Shown here: piece after piece, positions 25,210 through 34,615 of the stretch
Numbering within the stretch: position 1 is the stretch's first letter
Layout: every line of letters starts with the position of its first letter
NCBI GenBank assembly: GCA_051651625.1
Contig: JBOFSQ010000111.1
Coordinates: 1 to 64,000, forward strand
Source of the DNA: JBOFSQ01 sp051651625
GTDB lineage: Bacteria > Planctomycetota > Planctomycetia > Pirellulales > Thermoguttaceae
Reading direction: 5' to 3'
DNA: 64,000 bases
The notes under the pieces: model-generated
Databases searched by the model: none
The model's input: only the letters and a program-made list of their open reading frames with translations
What the model was told of the DNA's origin: nothing
Made by a program: the position numbers and the translations under genes

Positions 25210-26244
25210 ATGGCGAAACAACCAGTGAACATCTACCAAACCTACAACTCACTTGTGCGTGGCGAAACGCGCGGCGTTCTGGCGACGCTGGCACGCGGCG
25301 GACTCTCGCTTATTGCGGTGCCTTATGGTGTTGCGGTTAACTGTCGCAACGTGCTCTACGACAAACGTCTGCTCAAAGTTGGTCACGCGGGAGTGCCGAC
25401 GATTGCGGTTGGAAATCTCACGCTTGGCGGGACGGGGAAGTCGCCGATGGTTGCGTGGCTCATGGCGTGGAGCGAGTCGCGCGGATTGCGTGCGGGCGTG
25501 GTGAGTCGCGGTTATCACGCTGCGTCAGAAAATCGAGTCAACGACGAAGTCGCCGAACTGTTGCGAAAATTTCCGTCGCTTCCGCACGCGGAGTCGCCTA
25601 ACCGTTTGCGTGCCGCAGCCGAACTGCGTGCATCGTCGCCAGTCGAAATTCTCATTCTCGACGACGCCTTCCAACACCGTCGCATCGCACGCGACCTCGA
25701 CATCGTTCTGCTCGACGCGACGGCACCGTTCGGACACGACCGCATCTTTCCACGCGGGACGCTCCGCGAACCGATAACGTCGCTCCGCCGCGCCGACGTT
25801 GTTGTGTTATCGCGTGCGACGATGATCGACGCCGATGCGCGACGCCAAATCGCCGACCGCGTTCGCAGTATCAATCCGCGAGTAACTTGGTGTGAAGCGA
25901 CGCACCGCGCCAGCGGCGAAACGGCGTCGTGGCTCGCCGGACGCTGCGTTGTCGCGTTCTGCGGGATCGGAAACCCGAACGGATTCCACCACACACTCAA
26001 TTCGTGCGGCGCGATTGTCGGTGAGCTTGTTGCGTTCCCCGATCACCACCACTTCACGCACGACGATTTGTCGTTGCTGATCGCAACCGCAAACCGACAC
26101 AACGCGCCGCTCGTCTGCACGACGAAAGACCGCGTTAAACTCCCGACCGACTTTCCCGCACGCAGCATCGAAATCGAGATCGACTTTCTCACCGGCGAAG
26201 ACGAACTCAAAGAACGTCTCGCAACGGCAGTCCGCGCGACGTGA
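25210..26244 (+). CDS. lpxK: Tetraacyldisaccharide 4'-kinase LpxK
   Basis: Phosphorylates the 4' position of the lipid A disaccharide at the inner membrane. The P-loop GNLTLGGTGKSPMVAWL (about residues 69-85) and the DDAFQHRRIARDLDIVLLDA motif with the catalytic Asp are diagnostic, as is FPRGTLREP. The N-terminal ~40 residues include a hydrophobic membrane anchor (LSLIAVPYGVAV). At 344 residues it is full length. It supports an LPS-type outer membrane in this organism. The last 38 bp overlap the convergent hisHF gene. The start follows directly on a dispersed repeat. Confidence 0.94.
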   Translation: MAKQPVNIYQTYNSLVRGETRGVLATLARGGLSLIAVPYGVAVNCRNVLYDKRLLKVGHAGVPTIAVGNLTLGGTGKSPMVAWLMAWSESRGLRAGVVSRGYHAASENRVNDEVAELLRKFPSLPHAESPNRLRAAAELRASSPVEILILDDAFQHRRIARDLDIVLLDATAPFGHDRIFPRGTLREPITSLRRADVVVLSRATMIDADARRQIADRVRSINPRVTWCEATHRASGETASWLAGRCVVAFCGIGNPNGFHHTLNSCGAIVGELVAFPDHHHFTHDDLSLLIATANRHNAPLVCTTKDRVKLPTDFPARSIEIEIDFLTGEDELKERLATAVRAT

Positions 26245-27661
26245 GTTCGCGGCGGATTTGCGTGAGCGACAACTCGCCGCGATGCAAAACTCCGGCGAGA
26301 ATCGCGGCGGTCGCCTCCGTCTTTTCGATCACGTCGGCAATGTGTTGCACCGAACCAGCACCGCCCGACGCCACCACCGGAATCGAAAGCTGCGACGCGA
26401 GAAGTCCAGTAAGTTCTAACTCGAAACCGGCCCGCGTTCCGTCGCGGTCAACCGAGTTTACAACGACTTCGCCGACGCCGAGCTGTTCACAACGCTTCAC
26501 CCACTCGACCGCATCGAGTCCCGTGCGCAACCGAAAACCGTGCGTCGTAATCTCGTAGCCACTCGGAAACTTTTCAACGTCATCGCTGGCGACAGGATCA
26601 ATTCCGAGGACGAGACACTGCCGACCAAACGCCTTCACCGCTTCAGCGATCATCGCCGGTTCGGCGACGGCCAGCGAATTGACCGAGACCTTTTCCGCAC
26701 CCGCATCAAGAATGTTGTGCATATCGTCTACACAAGAAATTCCGCCGCCAACCGCAAACGGAATATGCACAACGCTGGCGACTTCGCGCACCATCGCAAT
26801 ATCAATCTTACGCCGCTGTGACGATGCGGTGATGTCGTAGAACACAAGCTCGTCTGCACCTTCGTCGTAGTATTTCTTGGCGAGGAAAGCAGGGTCGCCG
26901 CAATCGACGTTGTTCTGAAACTTTACTCCTTTGGTGACTCGTTTGTCTGTAACGTCAAGACAAGGAATAATGCGAAACTTTTTTCCAGCGCGATGCGTGT
27001 TCGTTGTTTGCGAGTTCGGACTCGGATTCCAGAGTCCATTCCACGCGGCGAAGTTGCGAAGTAGCCGCAGCCCTGCGGGGCCAGACTTTTCAGGGTGAAA
27101 CTGCACCGCGACAACGCTCCCCCGTGCAACCGCCGACGCAAACTCGATCCCTGCGTAGTTTGTAACTGCGACGACGTTTTCGTCGTGCGTTGGCTTCGCA
27201 ACGTAACTGTGAACGAAGTAGAAATCGTTTCCACTGTTGCGCACACTGTCGAGACCATCGAAGACGGGGTGCGTTTTGATTGGCCTCGCAACGTTCCAAC
27301 CGATTTGCGGTACTTTGCTTTTTGCGTCGCGCGAAGTGATTCGCACAACGTTTCCGGGAACGATACCGAGAGTTGGCGTGCCGCCGTCTTCTTCGGACGA
27401 GTCGAGCAAGACTTGCATTCCGAGACAGATTCCGAGAAACGGTACGCCGCGTTTGATTGCGCCGAAAATTGGTTCGACCAGTCCGCTGCTGCGTAAGTGT
27501 TGCATTGCCCACGCCGCCGCGCCGACTCCCGGAAAGACCAGCCGCGACGCCGCCGCAATCACCGCCGCGTCACGCGAAACGACCGACTCAATACCAAGCG
27601 TGTCAAACGCCAACTTCACACTCGCCGGATTCCCAGCACCGTAATCTATAATGACAATCAT
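26207..27661 (-). CDS. hisHF: Imidazole glycerol phosphate synthase, HisH-HisF fusion
   Basis: A single 484-residue protein carries both subunits of the histidine-pathway synthase that makes IGP and AICAR from PRFAR and glutamine. Residues 1-205 are the HisH glutaminase with the triad Cys79 (GICLGMQ), His189 and Glu191 (QFHPEKS). A linker of about 20 residues rich in Asn/Thr/Ser follows, then the HisF barrel from FRIIPCLDV (Asp236) with Asp355 in LGID and the phosphate site GGAGS. The frame is continuous, with no Met at the junction, so this is a genuine fusion in the same order as yeast HIS7. Separate genes are usual in bacteria. Confidence 0.95.
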   Translation of the reverse strand: MIVIIDYGAGNPASVKLAFDTLGIESVVSRDAAVIAAASRLVFPGVGAAAWAMQHLRSSGLVEPIFGAIKRGVPFLGICLGMQVLLDSSEEDGGTPTLGIVPGNVVRITSRDAKSKVPQIGWNVARPIKTHPVFDGLDSVRNSGNDFYFVHSYVAKPTHDENVVAVTNYAGIEFASAVARGSVVAVQFHPEKSGPAGLRLLRNFAAWNGLWNPSPNSQTTNTHRAGKKFRIIPCLDVTDKRVTKGVKFQNNVDCGDPAFLAKKYYDEGADELVFYDITASSQRRKIDIAMVREVASVVHIPFAVGGGISCVDDMHNILDAGAEKVSVNSLAVAEPAMIAEAVKAFGRQCLVLGIDPVASDDVEKFPSGYEITTHGFRLRTGLDAVEWVKRCEQLGVGEVVVNSVDRDGTRAGFELELTGLLASQLSIPVVASGGAGSVQHIADVIEKTEATAAILAGVLHRGELSLTQIRRELTSRGLPLRDVL

Positions 27662-27680
27662 TTTGATTTTCTGTAAACGT

Positions 27681-28619
27681 TCACCACAAGCAAATCAGTG
27701 CGAGCGTGCTGTAACCGAGCGTCATCATCATTGGTGTATCCATCGAATGTGGCGAGTATGCCTCGGCGAACGTCATCAGTGGTGGTATCACGATCAGTGC
27801 AGCGATGAACGACCGCGTCGTGTTGAACTCCGCGTGGAAAAGGCCAACGCAAATCAGTCCGGCGATGAAGACACACGCACTCCCCGCATACGACCGGACG
27901 TAACGTTTTTGCATCGTCCACGATGGCACGGTGTATTTTCGCTTGCCAAGATAGACGCCCACCGGTTCGGCAAAACCGTCGCCAAAACCGATGATCAAAA
28001 CGATAATCAGCGGCAAATACGGTTCGTTGAGCGAGAAGAATAGCTGCTGAAAGAGCGTACTCAAAACGAGTGCTGGAATCAAGTTTCCGCAGACAATCCA
28101 GCGTAACGTGTTGGGCCGGTCTTCGGGCCGGTCCATTGAGTTGAACTGAAGCATGAAGAGCGTAGAGCGTTCGCGTATCGGCTTGATCAAAAGCAAAAAC
28201 GCGAGCAGAACGAAGAGCGATTCCCAAACGTGCGGCAAAATCCCAGCGGGGTTTGCGGCGTCGTGGTGGGCAGACCCCAAGAGCGGAATCAAGTACGCCG
28301 CGAAGTGCTGAAGTTTTCGGGTGTAGTTAACCCTGAACCATTTGTGCGACCCCGCAACGATGTAGCCGCGTTCGTCGGCCTTGCAGTAGTAACGACACAA
28401 CATCCCGCCAAGCGTACCGATGACGCACATCACCGCAATTTTGATCGCACAAAACTGGAAGAATCCATACGCGCGAAAAATCTCCGGCTGCCAAATTGTC
28501 GTGACGACGAGCATTATCGCCACCGCAACAACCCAACCGATGAGAAATTGCAAGTCAAACGTCTGCGTCCATTTCTTGGAATAGTCGCCGATGTTTTTGT
28601 ATGTGTCGTCGTGGTTCAT
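27681..28619 (-). CDS. Integral membrane CTP-dependent lipid/polyprenol kinase-like protein
   Basis: A 312-residue protein with seven to nine predicted membrane segments. The segment LIIVLIIGFGDGFAEPVGVYLGKRKYTVPSW resembles the GDG...G...GKRK signature of the dolichol kinase/phytol kinase/yeast Dgk1 and CdsA superfamily, which transfers phosphate or CMP from CTP to a membrane lipid. NYTRKLQHFAAYLIPLL near residue 100 is also like that group (RKxxHxxxG). Start ATG 28619 is preferred since the reading frame above it crosses repeat DNA. Substrate is unknown; a role in isoprenoid or phospholipid salvage is plausible. Confidence 0.7.
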   Translation of the reverse strand: MNHDDTYKNIGDYSKKWTQTFDLQFLIGWVVAVAIMLVVTTIWQPEIFRAYGFFQFCAIKIAVMCVIGTLGGMLCRYYCKADERGYIVAGSHKWFRVNYTRKLQHFAAYLIPLLGSAHHDAANPAGILPHVWESLFVLLAFLLLIKPIRERSTLFMLQFNSMDRPEDRPNTLRWIVCGNLIPALVLSTLFQQLFFSLNEPYLPLIIVLIIGFGDGFAEPVGVYLGKRKYTVPSWTMQKRYVRSYAGSACVFIAGLICVGLFHAEFNTTRSFIAALIVIPPLMTFAEAYSPHSMDTPMMMTLGYSTLALICLW

Positions 28620-28710
28620 GGTTGTTTGTTGAAGGTGAGTGGTGTGTCTGTCAATTTTTGTAATCATTCTTGCTTCGCATGACATCATACTTCAATGGCG
28701 GTTCTTTTTC

Positions 28711-28856
28711 TCACACAAAGGCACGAAGAGGAGAGGAGAGAGAACGCGGAACACGCGGAAAAACGGAAGACGCGGAATGCTGAACTTCCGCGTCTTTCCG
28801 CCCTTCCGTGATTTCCGCATTAAAATTCTTCTTTGTGCCTTCGTGCCTTTGTGTGA
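28711..28856. repeat. Long inverted repeat (CACAAAGGCACGAAGAGG type)
   Basis: The outer arms TCACACAAAGGCACGAAG and CTTCGTGCCTTTGTGTGA surround inner arms GGAAGACGCGGAA and TTCCGCGTCTTTCC. It would form an imperfect hairpin of over 140 nt between the 5' end of the lipid-kinase-like gene and the 3' end of the phosphohexomutase. Related sequences lie at about 4736 and 61304. Confidence 0.8.
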
Positions 28857-28907
28857 GGCTCCTCAAAAACCATGTACAGTTGCGAAAATTGACAGGTACC
28901 GAGTGGC

Positions 28908-30284
28908 TTATCGCCCCGCGATTTCTCGCACTTCGCGGCAGAGTGATTCGGCGGCACTGGGCGTCATCGCTTCGGCTATGACGCGGACTATCGGTTCGGT
29001 GTTGCTCGCACGCAATAGCACCCACGAACGGTTTTCGTCGAAGTCGATGCGAAGTCCGTCGAGACGACTCGTGCGGTGGCCGCGTCCGAGTTTTTCTTCA
29101 ACGGCATCGAGCGTTGCAGTAATACGATCAGCGTCGAGAACAATCTTTTCTTTTCGCATCGCGTATCGCGGGAGCGTACTTGCAAGCTGCGAAAGTGTTT
29201 GACCAGTCAAGGCGAGTGCGTCGAGGACAATCGCCATCCCGACGAAGCTGTCGCGTACTAGTCCGATCTGCGGGTCAATCGGCCCGCCGTTCCCTTCACC
29301 GCCGAAGACCGCACCGTGCGAGATGATCGCATCGACGACGTTCGCCTCGCCTACCGCTGTACGAACGAGCGTCGCACCGCAACGCTTTGCAACGTCTTCA
29401 GTCATTCGGCTTGTCGCGCAGTTAATCACAACCGTACCAACACCACGCCGCGACAAGACGTGTTGTGCGCAGAGCGGCACCGTATATTCTTCGCCGATGT
29501 AGTGTCCGGTTTCGTCGATGAGTGCAAGCCTGTCGGCGTCGGGGTCTTGGCAAAATGCAACGTCGCATTCCGACGCCGCAACGCGCGACGCAACATCGGT
29601 CAGGTTTTCCGCTGTCGGTTCCGGTGTGTGGGCGAACGCACCATTTGGCGTTTCACCGAGGATCGTCACTTCGCAACCGAGTTGTTCAAGAAGCAGTCGC
29701 CCCGCCGCGCCGCCCGCACCGTTGTTGGCATCGAGCAGTACGCGAAAACGACGACTCCTGATCGCATCGACATCAACCGTTTTGAGAATCAACGCGACGT
29801 GTTCGGTGAGCGGACTAGTCTCGACTGATGGCGTTCCGATTCGGTTGTGTGTGACCCAGTTGAAACCGGTGTCGTCTTGGGCCAGCAAATTGTAGCGTGC
29901 GAGAACTTCCGCACCCGGCGCGGCTGGAATGACGCGACCATCGCACGAGAACAGTTTGATCCCGTTGTATTCGCTCGGATTGTGACTGGCGGAGATTTGA
30001 ATCCCGCCCGCCGCACGGTGTTGGCGAACGAGTACGCCGGTTGTCGGCGTTGGTGCGATTCCGGCGTCGATGGTGTCGCGTCCGAGTGCATTGAGCGAGG
30101 AAGTGATTGCGGCAGCGAGGAAGTGCCCCGAAGGCCGCGAGTCGCGCGTGACGACGATACTGCCGATCCCTTGCGGCAACGTCGAGTGAAACGCCGCCGC
30201 ATAACGAATCGCAACCAGCGGCGTAAGCGTCTCGCCAATCACGCCGCGAAGACCTGATACACTTATGATGAGTGGGTGTGACAT
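28908..30284 (-). CDS. Phosphoglucosamine mutase / phosphohexomutase
   Basis: An alpha-D-phosphohexomutase of the GlmM/ManB family (458 residues). It has the phosphoserine loop GIQISASHNPSEYNGIK, the metal loop DPDADRLALID, the sugar loop GGEGNGGPI, and the C-terminal phosphate loop RASNTEPIVRVIAEA. The start SVSGLRGVIGETLTP matches GlmM-like proteins (usually FGTDGIRG), so conversion of glucosamine-6-P to glucosamine-1-P is the best guess, with phosphomannomutase possible. ATG 30284 removes an upstream stretch that is repeat DNA. Confidence 0.9.
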   Translation of the reverse strand: MSHPLIISVSGLRGVIGETLTPLVAIRYAAAFHSTLPQGIGSIVVTRDSRPSGHFLAAAITSSLNALGRDTIDAGIAPTPTTGVLVRQHRAAGGIQISASHNPSEYNGIKLFSCDGRVIPAAPGAEVLARYNLLAQDDTGFNWVTHNRIGTPSVETSPLTEHVALILKTVDVDAIRSRRFRVLLDANNGAGGAAGRLLLEQLGCEVTILGETPNGAFAHTPEPTAENLTDVASRVAASECDVAFCQDPDADRLALIDETGHYIGEEYTVPLCAQHVLSRRGVGTVVINCATSRMTEDVAKRCGATLVRTAVGEANVVDAIISHGAVFGGEGNGGPIDPQIGLVRDSFVGMAIVLDALALTGQTLSQLASTLPRYAMRKEKIVLDADRITATLDAVEEKLGRGHRTSRLDGLRIDFDENRSWVLLRASNTEPIVRVIAEAMTPSAAESLCREVREIAGR

Positions 30285-30308
30285 TGGTGTCTTTGTTCTT
30301 TGGTAAGT

Positions 30309-30451
30309 AGACCTGTTTGGAAACTTGCACCCGCACAGCGGTTCGGCATAGCCGAACCCTCCAAACGCCCACGGCGTCGATAACTGGAGGGTTCGGCTAC
30401 GCCGAACCTGAACTACCAAATAGTCCGAACTTGATGTTTCCGAACAAATCT
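30309..30451. repeat. MITE-like hairpin element, copy 5 (full length)
   Basis: The left terminal repeat AGACCTGTTTGGAAAC and right GTTTCCGAACAAATCT frame the two palindromic arms. It is the closest match to copy 1 at 11455, with the same internal order. It lies upstream of the phosphohexomutase and downstream of the nuclease-like gene. Confidence 0.87.
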
Positions 30452-30474
30452 AGTGTTCACGGATACGAGCCGTC

Positions 30475-31101
30475 TCACCATTCTTTAGGCGTGAACGGTT
30501 TGGGATTGGTGACGACGGCACCATTCCCCGTAGCGACGATAGTGAAAAGTCCTTTGCTTTGCGCGAACTTCGCGGCGTGCGCAGCTTCGTGCAAAAACGC
30601 TACCGCGCCAATTACGCGACGATTGTAACACTCGCTCAGCGAGTCGCGAGCATATCCCAGCTTCTCAACGAACCACTCAACGTCGTCAGGCCGTAACGTC
30701 GTTTTCACTTCAACGAGAACGACTTTGTCGCCGTCGTGGGCGATGATGTCGATCTCGAACTCTTTGCCTTTATAGTGACCGGTACGCCGCTTGGAAGTGT
30801 CCATAACGGGAATACCTTGTTCACGAAGAAGCGGCAATAACTGGTTCTTCACGAGCGATTCGACGAGGCGTCCCCATTGACTATGGAAGTCGTTTGCTAT
30901 CTTGCGAACGACCGCTTCGGTCTTGCGCTGCGACGCCTCGGTCTTTTTGCGTTCTTCTTCGATGGACGCTTTCAACTCCGCAGTCTGCGCGGCGGCTTTC
31001 GCTTCCAGCTCCGCAGACCGTGCGGCGTTTTCGGCGATGAACGCGTCAACGCGACGCCCCAAATTGGCGACAATCTCCCGCAATTCGTCCATTGTTGTCA
31101 T
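30475..31101 (-). CDS. Coiled-coil protein with PD-(D/E)XK-like C-terminal domain (DUF3782-like)
   Basis: A 208-residue protein. Residues 1-75 form a coiled coil (NLGRRVDAFIAENAARSAEL...). The C-terminal half has YKGKEFEIDIIAHDGDKVVLVEVKTTL, an Asp followed by ExK as in restriction-endonuclease folds. This layout matches the COG5493/DUF3782 group found in bacteria and archaea, whose function is not established. The gene stands alone, with no partner nearby, just downstream of the WD40 gene on the same strand. Confidence 0.82.
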   Translation of the reverse strand: MTTMDELREIVANLGRRVDAFIAENAARSAELEAKAAAQTAELKASIEEERKKTEASQRKTEAVVRKIANDFHSQWGRLVESLVKNQLLPLLREQGIPVMDTSKRRTGHYKGKEFEIDIIAHDGDKVVLVEVKTTLRPDDVEWFVEKLGYARDSLSECYNRRVIGAVAFLHEAAHAAKFAQSKGLFTIVATGNGAVVTNPKPFTPKEW

Positions 31102-31155
31102 CTTGAGTTCTCCTTTGTTTACACATGTCGTGTGTTCGTACCCCCGTAACGGGTC

Positions 31156-33180
31156 TCACAGCCCCCAAACAATCGTTGCATTTCCGCCGCTTGAAACGGC
31201 GGACTTTCCGTCGGGCGAAATTGCTACCGACGTTACCGGCAGCGGCGGCGGTGGTGGCGGTGTCCCGCGAACTTTCATCGTCGCGTACTTCGGATCAGGC
31301 AAACCGCGAACAACACCCGCACGCTTGAGACGCCCGTCATTCAAACCGATCTCAACGACAACGCCTTCACGCGAACCCGCCAAAATCGACGCCCCATCCG
31401 GCGTCACTGCCAGTGATGTTACCGCGCCGGTGAAGTCGTTTATGCGCCGCTCTTGCGTCCACTCCATTTTTGCAGGGTCGTCGCTCGCCGCAGTTTGTTT
31501 CCAAACGATTACGCTCTTGTCGTCGGATGCGGTTATGAGTCGCTGTCCGTCGGGCGTGAACGCCGCCGCAGTTACGCCGCCGGTGTGGTCGGTGAGAGTT
31601 TGAACTGTCTTGAACGTCGCCGGACTCCAAATGCGAACAGTTTTGTCGTCGGAACCTGTCACGATGCACGTCAGATTCGGATCGATAGCGACGGCGCGAA
31701 CGCTCGCGGTGTGCCCCGCAAGAGTTCCGAGAACGCGAGCTTTGCTGGCGTCCCAAAGGTGAGCGAGGTTGTCGTCGGAGCCGGTGACGAGGCGTTGACC
31801 GTCGGGCGTGAACGCTATCGCACGCACGGGTTTTGTGTGTTTGTCGAGCTTCGCTTCTTGTTGACCAGTGCGAACATCATACGCCCGAATCGCACCATCA
31901 TTCGCGCCGACAACAACAAGGTGCGCGTCGGGCGTGAACGTGATCGACGTGAGCGGTGAGGTGTGTTCAAAAACGACTGGTGTTTTTGACGTGTCAGAAA
32001 CGCTGCGAATTTCTCCGCGTCCGCCGTCGAGTGTGATTCCGATCTCGCCGCGCGAACTTACCGCGACACACGACGCGCCGCTCGTCGTCGCTTCGTCCCA
32101 GCGGTGTTTCACGTCGAGTGGCGGCAACTTGAATAGTGGTGATGTTGACGTTGCTTGTGCATCGTCGGCGACGAGGAGACCGAGTTCGTTCGCCGTGTAG
32201 AGAGTTGCTTTGCCATCGTTTGCGAGGAAGACAAACTTCGTTCGGCTGCTGTCGGTCGCGCCCGCTGTAACTGGGGTTTCAAAATCGTAAGTCGTCCAAA
32301 CTTTCGGCTTCTTTTCGTCTTGCTGTTTGGCGTCCCACTGCTGAAGCGTCTTGCCAGCGACGCCGACGACGGTTCCGGCGTCGGGGCCGATGGCGACGAA
32401 CGTTACCACGCCGCGATCAACGGTGAATCGCGTGGCCTCTTCGATGCGACGATCTTTTCCTTCGCCGCGAACTTCCCACAAAATTACGGCGCGGTCGTTG
32501 CCGCCGCTCACGATTACGTCGGCTCTGCCGCTGGTAATACGCTGTTTCCCCTGACCAACTGCAAGCGACGCAACGCCGTCTTTGTGACCGGCTATCGGAA
32601 TGAACGCTCCGGGAGGTGCGGTCGCGTCGATGCTGCACAGTTTTATTACCGGTTCGCTCGCGGCGGTGAGTACATATTTGTCGTTTATGAACTCTATCGC
32701 TGTTACGCTCTTCGCGTGTCCGGCGAGTGGCATCACCGGTTTGACAGTCGCAACGTCCCACACGGCACACCCGCCGCTCTTGTTGCCGGTGATGAGTTGC
32801 GTTCCGTCGGGACTGAATGCTATCGCAACAACGTCGCCGCTATGTTCGAGCGGCTGCGATTTTTTCCCGTCGGAGAGTCGCCAAAGGAGTACCGACTTCC
32901 CCGACGCCGACGCGAGAACCGTTCCGTCGTGACTGAACGCGAGCGCGGCAACGGCGTCTTTGTGACCTTCGAGTTTCTGCGGCGACGACGCAGCGTTTTG
33001 CGTTTGGTGAACGAGAATTGTTTTGTCGCGTCCGCCCGTGGCGACTTGCGCCCCGTCCGGCGAGACCGCGACCGCCGCCACGCCGCCGCGATGGCCGTCA
33101 AGCGGCGTCCCGATTTCTGCGCCGAGACAGAATGTTAGCGTACACAAAACGCAAATCGAAAATGCAAATGGACGTTTCAT
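31156..33180 (-). CDS. Secreted WD40-repeat protein
   Basis: A 674-residue protein starting MKRPFAFSICVLCTLTFCLG, a signal peptide. It is built of about twelve WD40 blades, several complete (GHKDAVAALAFSHDG, KPVRAIAFTPDGQRLVTGSD, HTASVRAVAIDP, GGVTAAAFTPDGQRLITASD), probably forming two propellers. A proline run PPPPPP lies just before the last blade. Such periplasmic or surface WD40 proteins are very common in planctomycetes and are thought to be interaction platforms. Partner unknown. Confidence 0.9.
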   Translation of the reverse strand: MKRPFAFSICVLCTLTFCLGAEIGTPLDGHRGGVAAVAVSPDGAQVATGGRDKTILVHQTQNAASSPQKLEGHKDAVAALAFSHDGTVLASASGKSVLLWRLSDGKKSQPLEHSGDVVAIAFSPDGTQLITGNKSGGCAVWDVATVKPVMPLAGHAKSVTAIEFINDKYVLTAASEPVIKLCSIDATAPPGAFIPIAGHKDGVASLAVGQGKQRITSGRADVIVSGGNDRAVILWEVRGEGKDRRIEEATRFTVDRGVVTFVAIGPDAGTVVGVAGKTLQQWDAKQQDEKKPKVWTTYDFETPVTAGATDSSRTKFVFLANDGKATLYTANELGLLVADDAQATSTSPLFKLPPLDVKHRWDEATTSGASCVAVSSRGEIGITLDGGRGEIRSVSDTSKTPVVFEHTSPLTSITFTPDAHLVVVGANDGAIRAYDVRTGQQEAKLDKHTKPVRAIAFTPDGQRLVTGSDDNLAHLWDASKARVLGTLAGHTASVRAVAIDPNLTCIVTGSDDKTVRIWSPATFKTVQTLTDHTGGVTAAAFTPDGQRLITASDDKSVIVWKQTAASDDPAKMEWTQERRINDFTGAVTSLAVTPDGASILAGSREGVVVEIGLNDGRLKRAGVVRGLPDPKYATMKVRGTPPPPPPLPVTSVAISPDGKSAVSSGGNATIVWGL

Positions 33181-33184
33181 TGGA

Positions 33185-33294
33185 GTAGTTTTGGTTCGGC
33201 ATAGCCGAACCCTCCATAGTTATCAACGCCGCAGGCGTTTGGAGGGTTCTGCTATGCCGAACCGATGTGCGAGTGCAAGTTTCCGAACAGGTCT
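33185..33294. repeat. Hairpin repeat, GTTCGGCATAGCCGAACC family, copy 6
   Basis: Two palindromic arms surround ATCAACGCCGCAGGCGTT, and the right terminal repeat GTTTCCGAACAGGTCT is intact while the left one is missing. Reverse orientation compared with copy 1. It sits between the WD40 gene start and the homoserine dehydrogenase stop. Confidence 0.85.
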
Positions 33295-33298
33295 ACTA

Positions 33299-34615
33299 TT
33301 ATTCCACGCCGAACCTGACAATCGGCCCGCGCACTGACGCGAGATTTTCAAGCGCAGCTATCGCCGCCGTAAACTGCGATTCCGGTGCCGGATGCGTGAG
33401 CAATATAAGCGGCGTCGTGTCGGGAATCGTAGCGACGAACGTTTCGTCATCGTCGTCGGTCGCAGGTGCGTCGTGCTGCAAGACCGATGAGACGCTGATA
33501 TTGTTTCGTCCAATCACGCTCGTGATCTCGCCCAAGACGCCGGGGCGGTCGTCAACGGTGAGTCGCAAATACGAGCGACTCACAATCGCACTCGTCGGCA
33601 AGACCGGCATCGCACCGTTCGCGCTGTCGCTCCACAAATCGAGTGCGGAAAACGTGATCGCCGTTCGCCCAAGGAGCGTGTCGATGACATCGGAGACAAC
33701 CGCCGACGCCGTCGGAAACTGTCCCGCTCCCGCACCGTGATAGAAGAGACGACCAACGTTGTCGCCGACAACTTCGAGTGCATTGTTTGGGCCTTCCACA
33801 CGCGAGAGCATACTGTCGGCGCGAACGAGCGTCGGCAGCACGGACAGTGCCAGCCCTTGCGGCGTCGCCTCCGCCGATGCGACCAGTTTGATCGCGTAAC
33901 CAAAATCTTGTGCGTAGAGAAAGTCTATCGGTGCGACTGACGTGATTCCGCGTCGCGTGATTTTTTTCCAATCGACGTCAACGCCGAACGCCAGTTGCGT
34001 GAGGATCGCAAGTTTTTGCGCGGCGTCGCTCCCATCGACATCCATCGCCGGATTCGCCTCTGCGTAACCGAGCTGCTGCGCCAGTACCAACTCCGCTTCG
34101 TAAGACGTGTCGTTTGCGTCCATCGACGAGAGGATGAAGTTACTCGTCCCGTTGAGAATCCCGCGAATCGACTTGATTGTGTTGGCTTGCAGCGATGTCG
34201 CCAGCGACGCGATCACCGGTATTCCGCCCGCAACTGCGGCCTCAAAACTGATTGTGCGTCCGTGTTTTCTCGCGGTCTCGAAGAGTTCTCGTCCGTGGTT
34301 TGCAAGCAACGCTTTGTTTGCAGTCACGACGTTTTTGCCGCTCTTGAGAAGGTCGATGACAATAGTTCGTGCCGGTTCGAGACCGCCGATTAACTCGACC
34401 GCAACGTCAATCGTTTTGTCGTCAATGACTTTGCGAACGTCGTTTGTGAAGAGACCGTCTGGTAGCGACTCACCAGCGTTTGAATCTTTGTCGCAGACGG
34501 CGACGAGTCGCACGTCGTCGCCGACTGCGCGGGCGACTCTTGCTGCGTTTTTGAGCAAAATTGTTGATACGCCGCGACCGATGGTCCCGTGTCCGATGAT
34601 GGCAATGTGTTTCAT
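33299..34615 (-). CDS. hom: Homoserine dehydrogenase
   Basis: Reduces aspartate semialdehyde to homoserine for threonine and methionine synthesis. The 438-residue protein starts MKHIAIIGHGTIGRGVSTIL (NAD(P) fold). It has the ELIGGLEPARTIVIDLLKSG and VVTANKALLANHG motifs with the catalytic Lys. The substrate domain is marked by GTSNFILSSM and DVDGSDAAQKLAIL. A C-terminal ACT domain (about residues 355-438, RLTVDDRPGVLGEITSVIG) suggests feedback control by an amino acid, usually threonine. Neighbours are not pathway genes. Confidence 0.95.
   Translation of the reverse strand: MKHIAIIGHGTIGRGVSTILLKNAARVARAVGDDVRLVAVCDKDSNAGESLPDGLFTNDVRKVIDDKTIDVAVELIGGLEPARTIVIDLLKSGKNVVTANKALLANHGRELFETARKHGRTISFEAAVAGGIPVIASLATSLQANTIKSIRGILNGTSNFILSSMDANDTSYEAELVLAQQLGYAEANPAMDVDGSDAAQKLAILTQLAFGVDVDWKKITRRGITSVAPIDFLYAQDFGYAIKLVASAEATPQGLALSVLPTLVRADSMLSRVEGPNNALEVVGDNVGRLFYHGAGAGQFPTASAVVSDVIDTLLGRTAITFSALDLWSDSANGAMPVLPTSAIVSRSYLRLTVDDRPGVLGEITSVIGRNNISVSSVLQHDAPATDDDDETFVATIPDTTPLILLTHPAPESQFTAAIAALENLASVRGPIVRFGVE

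Noticed and set aside
32155..33138. 327-residue plus-strand ORF opposite the WD40 gene
   Set aside because: Antisense shadow; the WD40 repeats on the minus strand are unambiguous.
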